From: Dyadobacter sp. CY356
GTDB lineage: Bacteria > Bacteroidota > Bacteroidia > Cytophagales > Spirosomataceae
Direction: 5' to 3'
Length of the DNA: 64,000 nt
Assembly: GCF_021440195.1 (NCBI RefSeq)
Contig: NZ_JAJTSZ010000001.1
Coordinates: 992,001-1,056,000 of the forward strand
Shown in pieces: positions 10,083 through 18,506 of the stretch. The notes beneath the pieces were generated by a model. That model made no database searches. It worked only from the letters and a program-made list of their open reading frames with translations, and was not told the origin of the DNA. A program made the position numbers and the translations under genes. Each line of letters starts with the position of its first letter. Within the stretch, counting starts at the first letter, position 1.

Positions 10083-10114
10083 CGTTTGTTTGAAAAAATC
10101 AAACAGTTATTTGA
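10078..10114. promoter_or_regulatory. Twin TetR operator
   Basis: Two 16-bp palindromic sites, TCAAACGTTTGTTTGA (10078-10093) and TCAAACAGTTATTTGA (10099-10114), lie 21 bases apart centre to centre, on the same face of the helix. The first covers the -33 element of the tetR promoter. The arrangement suggests binding of two repressor dimers and autoregulation. Confidence 0.7.
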
Positions 10115-10176
10115 TAAATAGAAATTAATATTTGTAAAAGACAAATAGTACAAAAAACAAATACGCCAAATATAAT

Positions 10177-11889
10177 TTATATAGCAGCCTGTGAAGAATT
10201 TTCAGATGATTGCTGCGGCCATATTTTTTCAATAATAAAAGCAAAACCGATAACAAGAACGCATCCAATCAGGTTTAGCCACAGAAATGCGGTTAGATCC
10301 TTCCAATAACTGAGCACGACAAAGATCTCGCCGAGAATTGAAGCGTAAAAAACAGCGCGGCCACCAATATTTTTGAAGTAAAAGGCAACCAGGAAAATTC
10401 CTAAAATCACACCATAGAATAATGACCCCAAAACGTTAACTGCTTCAATCATACTTCCCAAACGACTGGCATATTGCGCAACGACAATACAGAAAATGCC
10501 CCAGAAAAAAGTTGCCCAGCGGGAAGCTTTCACGTAATCTACATCTTCATTATCCTTATGGTACATGCGTTTGTAAATATCCATCACAGTACAGGAAGCG
10601 AGTGAATTATACGCCGCAGCAACCGAGCCCATGGACGCAAGCAGGATCACGGCGATCAATAGTCCAAGCATACCGACCGGCAAATAATCGATCACAAAAC
10701 GCAGAAATATATAATTTACATCATTCACCTCTCCGCCATTCGCTTTTGAAAGTAGTTTTTGTGCCTTACCACGAACTTCCTTTACCATATTTTCGTCAGC
10801 AGCCAAAACAGTCCGCGCTTGGTTCACCGCCGACTCATCTTCTTTATTAAGCGCACTCGTAAGTGCCAGCACGTGCGGACGTTTTTCTTTTTGTATTAAA
10901 GCATGCTGGTCTTCTAGTATTTTAAAATCCTGCGCGAATTCAGTTTTTCTGATCTTATCAACTTCAACCTGATTAAAAAACAGCGGCGGATTTGTGAATT
11001 GATAAAATGCAAAAACCAGTACACCAACCAGCAGTATCAAAAACTGCATCGGTATTTTCAGCAGACCATTCATCGCAAGTCCAAGTTTGCTTTGTCCCTG
11101 CGAGCTTCCGGTAAGGTATCTTCCGACCTGCGATTGATCCGTTCCAAAATAGGATAATTGTAAAAAGAAACCGCCGATAAGGCCAGACCAGACATTATAT
11201 CGATTGTTTAAATCGAAGCTGAAATCAATCAGATTGGTTTTGCCCATTTTTCCTGCAACATGTAAGGCATCAGTAAAGGAAACATTGTCCGGAAGTAGCT
11301 TTACAACCATAAAACCGGCAATGACCATTCCCACAGTGACAATACCCATTTGTTGTAAATGTGTATGCGAAACGGCCTGTGCACCACCGGAAACGGTGTA
11401 AAGCATTACAATTCCACCGGAAATAATATTAGTAAGTGTAATGTCCCAACCTAAAATTGATGATAAAATCAGCGAAGGCGCATAGATGGAAAGGCCTGTT
11501 GAGAGCCCTCTTTGCAATAAAAAAAGAAACGAAGTCAGTGTGCGGGTCCGCAGATCAAATCTGCCTTCCAGAAATTCATAGGCGGTAAATATTTTGAGTT
11601 TCCCAAATTTGGGTACAAACGTGATACAGAGCACAACCATTGCCAGCGGCAGTCCAAAATAAAATTGCACAAAACGCATTCCGTCCGTATAGGCCTGCCC
11701 GGGTGCTGAAAGAAAGGTGATCGCACTGGCCTGTGTCGCCATCAGCGACAAAGTAACATGATACCAGGGCAGCGATTTGTTGGCAAGTAGATAGGAATCG
11801 ATACTATTATTTTCACGGCTTTTGTAAATACCGTAGGCAACAATAAACGTAAGTGTCAAAGAAAGTACAATCCAGTCAAGATAGCTCAT
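10177..11889 (-). CDS. Sodium:solute symporter (SSS family)
   Basis: This 570-residue inner-membrane symporter has about 13 predicted transmembrane helices and family signatures in the N-terminal half (LMATQASAITFLSAPGQ; YFGTDQSQVGRYLTGSS). A charged helical insertion of roughly 80-90 residues (about residues 310-395, starting near NQVEVDKIRK) separates two helices; it is longer than in classical SSS transporters and has an unknown role. The start codon overlaps the stop of a 47-residue membrane protein by four bases (ATGA), so the two are translationally coupled. The substrate (sugar, amino acid or other) cannot be decided. Confidence 0.92.
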   Translation of the reverse strand: MSYLDWIVLSLTLTFIVAYGIYKSRENNSIDSYLLANKSLPWYHVTLSLMATQASAITFLSAPGQAYTDGMRFVQFYFGLPLAMVVLCITFVPKFGKLKIFTAYEFLEGRFDLRTRTLTSFLFLLQRGLSTGLSIYAPSLILSSILGWDITLTNIISGGIVMLYTVSGGAQAVSHTHLQQMGIVTVGMVIAGFMVVKLLPDNVSFTDALHVAGKMGKTNLIDFSFDLNNRYNVWSGLIGGFFLQLSYFGTDQSQVGRYLTGSSQGQSKLGLAMNGLLKIPMQFLILLVGVLVFAFYQFTNPPLFFNQVEVDKIRKTEFAQDFKILEDQHALIQKEKRPHVLALTSALNKEDESAVNQARTVLAADENMVKEVRGKAQKLLSKANGGEVNDVNYIFLRFVIDYLPVGMLGLLIAVILLASMGSVAAAYNSLASCTVMDIYKRMYHKDNEDVDYVKASRWATFFWGIFCIVVAQYASRLGSMIEAVNVLGSLFYGVILGIFLVAFYFKNIGGRAVFYASILGEIFVVLSYWKDLTAFLWLNLIGCVLVIGFAFIIEKIWPQQSSENSSQAAI

Positions 11890-12029
11890 TCGAAGTGGGT
11901 CATAAACAGGTAAAAAAGAGCAATAAGCACGACCAATGTGGCAATCAGAAGTTTGTAGAGCTGAGGCCAGGAACTGACAAATGGCGGCAAACCATCGCGG
12001 TCCGGGTCGGTGCTTTCTTTTTTATCCAT
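11886..12029 (-). CDS. Small single-pass membrane protein coupled to the symporter
   Basis: This 47-residue frame starts with ATG at 12029 (MDKKESTDPDRDGLPPF) and ends with TGA inside the ATGA overlap with the symporter start. The first 20 residues are polar and acidic. One hydrophobic helix follows (LLIATLVVLIALFYLF), with a short MTHFE tail. The overlap, the clean topology and the position directly before a transporter argue for a real gene, perhaps an accessory subunit. No family is recognised. Confidence 0.7.
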   Translation of the reverse strand: MDKKESTDPDRDGLPPFVSSWPQLYKLLIATLVVLIALFYLFMTHFE

Positions 12030-12455
12030 TATAAAGGTTCAGGGTTTTGTTTGACAGCAGTTTTTACTGTTTTGCAAAAATAGAACGGTTTTTGGTTTGT
12101 TTTAGCATAAAAATCCGGACGATCTGGTCCATTATCATTTGTTAACAACTTAAAGGTGTAAAGCTTCAATCCTGGGAATAGGCCGCAAAGGCTCTGCGTC
12201 CAGGCAATTTTATGATTGTAGAAAAGATGGGTCAATAAAATCTTAAACGTTGTCTTTCATGGTCAGCTGTACTCTTTATGCCTCATTTATTACAAAAACA
12301 TAGCTTATCTCGCTTTAAAAAGCATGTTTATAGTTTAAAAATTTGACTAGGAATGATCAATTTCTTGAAATGATTACAGTTTTAATCGGGTTTTTTCAAT
12401 TCTTTTCATAGGTACAGTTGTTTGATATGACTTTTAAAAATCAAATAAAAACAAT
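12030..12455. other. Intergenic region between divergent genes
   Basis: This 426-base non-coding stretch must contain the promoters of the minus-strand symporter pair and of the plus-strand envelope protein. A TATTTTTG box (minus strand, 12075-12082) could be a -7 element for the symporter operon, but no good -33 element is seen. I found no repeat or RNA gene. Confidence 0.4.
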
Positions 12456-13967
12456 ATGAAAAAGTTATTTATCATCAACATAGCGATCATTTGTTTCTCC
12501 ATAAGTGCATACGCTCAGGAAGTAAATAAGGATTCGCTGCAATCGTTAAAGGACGAAAAGAAGAACATTGAGATCAGCAAAATTATCAATGACCGCAAGA
12601 CTGAATTAGCGAAAAACCAGAATGATCTGACTGAAAAATCGAAAGATGTAGAGAAGACGGCTGCGGAAGCTCAAAAGGCAGCAGATGAAAATAAGGCACT
12701 GGCAGCCAGGTTGGGAAAAGATCCTCAAAACAAGAAGTTGGCAAGCGAAGCCAGCAAGGCAGCGCGTAAAGCAGAAAGAAGCGCGAAAAAAGCAAGAAAC
12801 GCAGCGGACGATCAGGAAAAATTAACCAAAGATATTGCATCGTTACAAAGTAAAATTGCAGAAGATGAAGCAAAACTTGGCGTACAGTCCACGGTGGTAT
12901 CATCAAGTTCGCAGCCGGTAAATAATGCAGATCAGCGTGGCAATGCGCAGCCAATGGCTAATGGTGCCATGCAAGCATCCCCTGCAACTTCTTCTTCGCA
13001 GCAAGGAAATTATGGAACGACAGCTCCCCAGGTTATTACACAAAATATTAATGTAGACTCGTTGCGGTCCGTTCAGGGTGCGCAGGGAATTGCTCAGAAA
13101 GTAGTTGAGTCTACTTATAAAAATTATCCGCAGCAAGCAGGGCAGCCATCAATTATTATTAATAACATCATCATTCCGTCTGATTATGAGCGTCCGAAAG
13201 GTGCTGCTAATAATGGCCGGCCTGAAATGACTCAAATGAGTGCTCAGGAACGTGAAGATTATGAAGATTACCGGGCATGGAAGAGACAAAGAAATGCTCA
13301 AAATTTTGATAAGGCAGACAAACGCCGTTTTTCGGATAACCGTAAGGAAAACCAGGAAATGGAAACTGAGGAAATGCCTTCAAAAAATGACAGACTAACT
13401 TTCAAGGAACGTTTCGGTGAAAGAGCACCAAGAAATTCTGGTTTGTGGGTGATTCCTGTTGTGGGTGCGCATGCGTCAAGTTTCAAAGCTGATTTTAGTG
13501 ATGGAAAGGCGGATGGCCGTATTGGCTGGAATGCCGGTCTTGATTTCCGGATTCATGAAAAGAGATTTTTCATTCAGCCAGGTGTGCATTATTTCAGCTC
13601 TTCTATGCAGATCAGTACGGAAGACAGTTTGTCAAATGCTCCATTACTTTCCGGCCCGAGACTTCATTCTCTGAAAGTACCGTTATTACTTGGAATTTAT
13701 CTTACCAAAGCAAACAAAGGATTTTTCAAGATGAATATTAAAGGCGGTGCAACGGGTACCTATGTTCTGGCTGTTGATAAAAGCAACCAGAGACAATTTG
13801 ACAGAGATAATATCGAGGATTTTTCTTACGGCTTGAATGCAGGTTTAGGTCTGGAATTTGGTCTGATCTCTTTGGATATTTCACATGAGTGGGGTATGAC
13901 AACTTTGTTCAAAGACAGTAACAATAAAAACAACGTGCTGAGAGCTACCATCGGTTTGAAGCTATAA
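12456..13967 (+). CDS. Envelope protein with coiled-coil N-terminus and outer-membrane beta-barrel C-terminus
   Basis: The 503-residue protein has a signal peptide (MKKLFIINIAIICFSISAYAQ). A charged Ala/Lys/Glu-rich coiled coil of about 120 residues (roughly 25-145) follows. A low-complexity Gln/Asn/Ser-rich linker (about 150-310) comes next, then a C-terminal domain of about 175 residues with alternating aromatic strands (GLWVIPVVGAH to LRATIGLKL) that looks like an outer-membrane PorT-like barrel. It may tie the outer membrane to peptidoglycan or to a periplasmic partner; that is inference. It is monocistronic, with a strong terminator. Confidence 0.75.
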   Translation: MKKLFIINIAIICFSISAYAQEVNKDSLQSLKDEKKNIEISKIINDRKTELAKNQNDLTEKSKDVEKTAAEAQKAADENKALAARLGKDPQNKKLASEASKAARKAERSAKKARNAADDQEKLTKDIASLQSKIAEDEAKLGVQSTVVSSSSQPVNNADQRGNAQPMANGAMQASPATSSSQQGNYGTTAPQVITQNINVDSLRSVQGAQGIAQKVVESTYKNYPQQAGQPSIIINNIIIPSDYERPKGAANNGRPEMTQMSAQEREDYEDYRAWKRQRNAQNFDKADKRRFSDNRKENQEMETEEMPSKNDRLTFKERFGERAPRNSGLWVIPVVGAHASSFKADFSDGKADGRIGWNAGLDFRIHEKRFFIQPGVHYFSSSMQISTEDSLSNAPLLSGPRLHSLKVPLLLGIYLTKANKGFFKMNIKGGATGTYVLAVDKSNQRQFDRDNIEDFSYGLNAGLGLEFGLISLDISHEWGMTTLFKDSNNKNNVLRATIGLKL

Positions 13968-13980
13968 TTTTAATTGATAT

Positions 13981-14028
13981 AAAAAATGCCCGTGAAGAAG
14001 ATCTAATCTTTTTCAAGGGCATTTTTTT
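13981..14028. terminator. Bidirectional terminator
   Basis: A long hairpin pairs AAAAAATGCCCGTGAAGAAG (13981-14000) with the region 14007-14028, through an AAGGGCAT arm followed by a T-run. G-T pairs interrupt it mildly. It lies between two converging genes. Confidence 0.75.
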
Positions 14029-14046
14029 TATAAATCGATTATTAGT

Positions 14047-14820
14047 TTACATAATGAAAGCTTTCCCCCGGTTCTTGTAACTGTGCGCACCGCAGCTGAT
14101 AAAAATAATGACAGAAGCAATGATAGCCGCATAAGCCACAGATTTATCAACTTCCCAGTTTGCCACAGCCACTGCAATTAGCGCCCAGATTCCAACGGAA
14201 GCAGATTCACGCAAATTGCGGGTCCAGGTTACAAAAAGATTGATCATCATCGCTGCTACGATCATGATTATGGTCCAGTTCGCAGCAGAAATTCCGAAAC
14301 CGTCCCATTTGATTTTAGTAAGATAAGCAGCAATGTTAGCTATGATGGCGACGGTGATCCAGCCAAAATAAATGGCAAACGGCCACCATTCCAGTGCCAC
14401 CCTTTTGAATGTAATCAAGTCAAATTCCATTCGCGTACGAACTACGATACTGCACAGTGAAAGCAGCAAGGCGGTCATGATAATGACGGAAGCACCGGTA
14501 TAATCATATAACCAGGCCAGAATCCACAAACAGTTTGCTATACAGGAAATCACAAACATCCATCCGATTTTTTCAACTACATCCGGCGTTTCTTTTTGAT
14601 TGAAAAGTCCCCGGCTTTGATAAATCGCGAAAGCGATCAGGCCGATATAGATCAGTCCCCAGATCGAAAATGCATAACCCGCCGGGGTAAATAGATTCTG
14701 ATATTTCGCCGAAACACTCGCCATTGTACTTTGGTTGAAAACACCTGTATTTGACAGGTAATTCATGATAATGGTGATCATCAGCGCAATGATATTTGAT
14801 AATTGCAGAGTCTTTTTCAT
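14047..14820 (-). CDS. TspO/MBR-like tryptophan-rich membrane protein
   Basis: This 257-residue integral membrane protein has about seven or eight predicted helices. The segments FTPAGYAFSIWGLIYIGL and WPFAIYFGWITVAIIANIAA resemble tryptophan-rich sensory proteins related to TspO, though it is longer than the classical 160 residues. The chosen start is ATG at 14820 (MKKTLQLSN); an earlier in-frame ATG at 14904 would add 28 residues that do not look like an N-terminus. A role in tetrapyrrole or stress-related transport is known for TspO but is only suggested here. Confidence 0.65.
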   Translation of the reverse strand: MKKTLQLSNIIALMITIIMNYLSNTGVFNQSTMASVSAKYQNLFTPAGYAFSIWGLIYIGLIAFAIYQSRGLFNQKETPDVVEKIGWMFVISCIANCLWILAWLYDYTGASVIIMTALLLSLCSIVVRTRMEFDLITFKRVALEWWPFAIYFGWITVAIIANIAAYLTKIKWDGFGISAANWTIIMIVAAMMINLFVTWTRNLRESASVGIWALIAVAVANWEVDKSVAYAAIIASVIIFISCGAHSYKNRGKAFIM

Positions 14821-15161
14821 AGTTGGATTTTTGAGAATTATGGATCGCCAGGCCTTGGTATTGTACTGTTTTGTAATTGTACGTATAAATAGCCAGCATG
14901 CCAAAAACGGACACTTCTTCGCTATTAAAATTATACCGCTCCCGATAATTTCAATTAAACAATATGGAATTCAGAGGTGAAATACGCCTCTTTATCTGGT
15001 ATTTCTTTCTCTTGGTCAGAGTGGTTTTCTTTTGTTGGCGCTAATGATTCCCTTTGTAACATAGAAATACAAGACCTGACGCTGCTGTAAATTATAAACT
15101 TCTCTTATGATTAAATTTTTTACAAAAAGACACCGTAAGCTTGGTCCTAAATTTGTGAACA

Positions 15162-15818
15162 ATGAATATTATCAGTTTTAAAAACAACCATAAAGGTAGC
15201 TCAAACAGCGATGAGCAAAATTTCGAAGCCATCATAGCAGGCTGCATAGCGCAAAATAATCAGGCGCAGCGACTTCTTTACAAGCAGTATTTCGGGTATG
15301 CAAAAAGTATATGTTTGCGTTACACATCCTGCGCCGAGGAAGTAGACGAAGTTTTGAATGAGGGTTTTTTGAAGGTTTTTACGCATTTGAAAGAATATGA
15401 TTCCACCTACCCTTTCAGGGTCTGGATCAGGACGATCATGATCAATACTGCAATAAGTTATTACCGGAAAAATAAGAAACATAATGAAAAACGGGCGTCT
15501 TATGAAGATGCGCCTTATCTGGGATTTGAAGAAGATATCGTCAGCCAGATCACCGCAGAAGAAATCCTGCTGCTGATTCAGAAGATCAAACCAAAATACA
15601 AAAATGTCTTTCTTCTGTATGTCGTGGATGGCTATAACCACAGGGAAATAGCAGATCTGATGGAAATGAATGAAGCTACTGTCAGGTCACATTATGTTCG
15701 GGCCCGTGTACAATTACAACAATTGATCAAACAAAATTACCCGCACCTTTTTCCTGTTGACTGGTCGGCGAGAATAGCTCAGGACAGATATTCTGATGCG
15801 ATTCAGGCAGCTGGCTGA
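15162..15818 (+). CDS. RNA polymerase sigma factor, ECF subfamily
   Basis: The 218-residue protein has sigma region 2 (about residues 25-95; LLYKQYFGYAKSICLRY, then PFRVWIRTIMINTAISYYRK) and region 4 (about 130-190; VVDGYNHREIADLMEMNEATVRSH). The first 20 residues are an extra polar tail. No FecR-type or other anti-sigma gene is adjacent, so control is either distant or by expression level. It may act on the barrel-protein gene 150 bases downstream, but the sequence does not prove this. Confidence 0.92.
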   Translation: MNIISFKNNHKGSSNSDEQNFEAIIAGCIAQNNQAQRLLYKQYFGYAKSICLRYTSCAEEVDEVLNEGFLKVFTHLKEYDSTYPFRVWIRTIMINTAISYYRKNKKHNEKRASYEDAPYLGFEEDIVSQITAEEILLLIQKIKPKYKNVFLLYVVDGYNHREIADLMEMNEATVRSHYVRARVQLQQLIKQNYPHLFPVDWSARIAQDRYSDAIQAAG

Positions 15819-15968
15819 TCTTTTCAGCATTACCAGATTAAATGATTTCTTTACAATCGTTTGGAAACTTGATTTTCGAATCTGATTACTGCCGGAAGTT
15901 TATAAAAAACGTATGGCTCAATTTTTTAGTAAGATTTAATATCTACTCAAACTAAAAAATAAGGCCTC

Positions 15969-17105
15969 TTGAAGCTAAGATACATTTGTTTGTTTTTGTT
16001 TATATGTATACCCGTTGAAGAAATTTTCGCGCAGAAAAAGCCTGGATTTATAAAACGTTTTATACAAAAATCTGTTTCAGATACGACTTCCCCCGGCAAA
16101 CCTAGCTTTCGGATCTATCCGACCTTGGCCTATGCACCGGAAACCAGCTTTGAATTCGGATTTTCTTCGCTTTTTTTATTTCAGGCCAAACAGGATTCTT
16201 TAAACCGGCTGAGCGAAATTCAGGCTTTTACTTTTGTAACACTCGAAGCGCAGTATGGCATCTGGCTCGATAATGCGATTTATGGAGACAAGGACAAATG
16301 GTTTATCCTGGGGAGAACACGGTTTCAGCGGTTTCCCCTTTTGTATTATGGCATCGGACCGGAAACAAACGGAAAAGAACCGGCATTAATTGATGCAAAT
16401 TATATTTTGCTGAAACAGCGGGTTTTAAGAAAAATAATTCCAAATCTTTTTCTGGGCCCTGAGGTTGATTATCAGCAATTATACAATACAAAATTTAACC
16501 AGCCCGATGGTCACGATGTTTACGAGCCGCCTCTGGGAAGCCATGGAACGAGAAATCTTGGACTCGGAGCGGCACTTGTTTTTGACAACAGACATAATGT
16601 ACTGAATGTCAGAAAAGGATTTTTTGGTGAAGTTTCATTTCTGAAATATAATCAGCGGCTTGCCAGCGATTATAATTTTTACGGAGTCAATCTGGATATA
16701 AGGTCTTCGCACAAAACAAATGACCGCAATGTATTGGCCTGGCAGCTGTATGGCAATTTTATGACGGGTGATATTCCTTTTAACCAGCTTGCGTTGATGG
16801 GTGGGGAAATGATCATGCGCGGTTTTTATACCGGGCGTTACCGTGACAAAAATATGCTCGCCTTTCAAACTGAACATCGCTGGCTTCCATTCAAATTCAG
16901 CAAGCGCATAGGAGGGACGGTTTTTGCCGCCGCGGCGGTGGTGGCTCCACAGGTAAATGAATTTAGCTGGAAACATATCAGGCCTTCCGGCGGTGTGGGA
17001 TTAAGGTATTTATTGTTTCCCAAAAAAGACATTTTCCTGAGACTTGATGTTGGATTTACCAAAGAAGGCCCCGGGTTTTATCTTTTTACCGGAGAAGCAT
17101 TTTGA
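15969..17105 (+). CDS. BamA/surface-antigen-like outer-membrane barrel protein
   Basis: The 378-residue protein starts with TTG at 15969, followed directly by a signal peptide (LRYICLFLFICIPVEEIFAQ). The rest is rich in amphipathic beta strands and ends like the bacterial surface antigen (BamA/Omp85-type) barrel (GGVGLRYLLFPKKDIFLRLD, then a final strand ending in F). The internal stretch GGEMIMRGFYTGRYRDK is the region typical of the family's conserved barrel loop. There are no POTRA domains, so it is a barrel-only relative. It lies 150 bases after the sigma factor. Confidence 0.78.
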   Translation: MKLRYICLFLFICIPVEEIFAQKKPGFIKRFIQKSVSDTTSPGKPSFRIYPTLAYAPETSFEFGFSSLFLFQAKQDSLNRLSEIQAFTFVTLEAQYGIWLDNAIYGDKDKWFILGRTRFQRFPLLYYGIGPETNGKEPALIDANYILLKQRVLRKIIPNLFLGPEVDYQQLYNTKFNQPDGHDVYEPPLGSHGTRNLGLGAALVFDNRHNVLNVRKGFFGEVSFLKYNQRLASDYNFYGVNLDIRSSHKTNDRNVLAWQLYGNFMTGDIPFNQLALMGGEMIMRGFYTGRYRDKNMLAFQTEHRWLPFKFSKRIGGTVFAAAAVVAPQVNEFSWKHIRPSGGVGLRYLLFPKKDIFLRLDVGFTKEGPGFYLFTGEAF

Positions 17106-17123
17106 TGGTTAAAAACAGATTGG

Positions 17124-18182
17124 TTAATAAGTCAGTTTGCGGATCAGCTCATTTCTTAATTTGTCATTGATCTTCAATTCATTTTTAATGAAGTTATCGA
17201 TGCCGCCATATTTTTTGTCGATAACCTCAAAGGTTGCATAGAGATATTGCTCGTCTACTTTCATAAAGTTTTCAATCACTTTTGTATTGATGTTACGCTT
17301 GACAAGTTTGGCCAGCTTTATCTTTCCCAGCATTTTTTCGATCTTCTCTTTGCGGTAATAATTGGAAAGAAGATATTCATCCATAATCGTTTTTCTATCC
17401 ACTTTCAGTATCGACAGAATCAAGGCAGAAGTCATGCCGGTGCGGTCTTTTCCGGCTGAGCAATGATATAAAACCGGCTTGTCGGAGGCCAGGATTTTTT
17501 GAAGAAGATTACGCACCGTCGGAAGATTTTCCAATACACATCCTTTGTATAGTGCAAGGGTAAGTTCAATGGATTTTTCCTCAGAAATTTCACCGTTCAA
17601 AACTTTGCTTTTCAGCTGAGCGAGTAAATCGCCATTATCTTTAACGGTTGAAAAATGAACATAATGAACATTCTCAGGCAGCCGATCTTCTTTTCCCTTT
17701 ATTTCATTTGCCGTTCTTAAATCGTAAACGGTCTGGATATGCAGATCATTGAATTTCCGGAATTCACTTTTCCGCAACCCGGCCAGATTATCAGAACGGA
17801 ATATTTTACCCCATCTGACGGTTTTTCCTTCCATTGTTTTGATGCCGCCGAGATCCCTGAAATTGATTACATTTTTAAAATAAATGTACCGGTTCGAAAC
17901 AATTATGGTATCCTCTCTGGAAATTAAATTGAGGTAAGGTCTTGTCTTATAATTTTTTAAAACGACAGGACCGTCATGCTGATCCCATTTATAAGTTTCA
18001 GATGTATCCCGGAGACTGATTTTGGAAACTTCGTTTTTATCAAAATGCAGCGTATAATCATTCCGGTAGTTTTCCAGATAATTTTCCTCTTTCAGAGATT
18101 TTTCAGTATATGAATTTGGAAGTTTTACACTGCATGAAGAAAACAGAAGTAAAAAATAAAATATTAAAAACAGATTCCTCAT
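17124..18182 (-). CDS. Lipoprotein tyrosine-protein phosphatase
   Basis: The 352-residue protein has a lipoprotein signal ending in SSC (Cys17), so it should act on the periplasmic or surface side of a membrane. The catalytic P-loop is intact (HCSAGKDRTG, Cys241), and the upstream NFRDLGGIKT motif is typical of the Y_phosphatase3 family. The C-terminal helices carry Lys-rich segments. Members of this family remove phosphate from protein tyrosine/serine or from phosphoinositides; the substrate here is unknown. It converges with the BamA-like gene with only 18 bases between. Confidence 0.85.
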   Translation of the reverse strand: MRNLFLIFYFLLLFSSCSVKLPNSYTEKSLKEENYLENYRNDYTLHFDKNEVSKISLRDTSETYKWDQHDGPVVLKNYKTRPYLNLISREDTIIVSNRYIYFKNVINFRDLGGIKTMEGKTVRWGKIFRSDNLAGLRKSEFRKFNDLHIQTVYDLRTANEIKGKEDRLPENVHYVHFSTVKDNGDLLAQLKSKVLNGEISEEKSIELTLALYKGCVLENLPTVRNLLQKILASDKPVLYHCSAGKDRTGMTSALILSILKVDRKTIMDEYLLSNYYRKEKIEKMLGKIKLAKLVKRNINTKVIENFMKVDEQYLYATFEVIDKKYGGIDNFIKNELKINDKLRNELIRKLTY

Positions 18183-18506
18183 TCTGAAAAAATAGCAATT
18201 GATTATAAATGAAGTCTTTTTTTATGGAAATAATTCCATTGACTTTATTATGTCATCAGCAGGCTACTTGGAGCATTTTGTGTTCAGATCTTCAATCACA
18301 ACATGGTAATTGCGGGGAACATATTTACACATATTTTGTATAATTGGATTATATGGATATAATATATTTTAAATTTTGAATTATGATTAGTAGTTAAAAT
18401 ATAATTCTGTTATTTATCGATAAAATAAAATTTTATATTGAAATTGATTATGAAGTAAGTTGAAATCTGTTTAAACTAAAAAACTTAAATATAAAATCAG
18501 TTTCAA
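18183..18506. other. A/T-rich intergenic region between divergent genes
   Basis: These 324 bases are strongly A/T-rich, especially 18340-18500. They must hold promoters for the phosphatase (minus) and the amidohydrolase operon (plus). No clear consensus promoter, repeat or RNA gene was found. Confidence 0.4.

Noticed and set aside
12029-12235. 68-codon minus-strand open frame upstream of the symporter pair
   Set aside because: It lies across the likely promoter region, has no protein-like domain character and ends at the start of the better-supported 47-residue gene.
14821-14904. Longer N-terminus for the TspO-like protein starting at 14904
   Set aside because: The extra 28 residues do not resemble a signal or membrane start; MKKTLQLSN at 14820 directly precedes the first helix.
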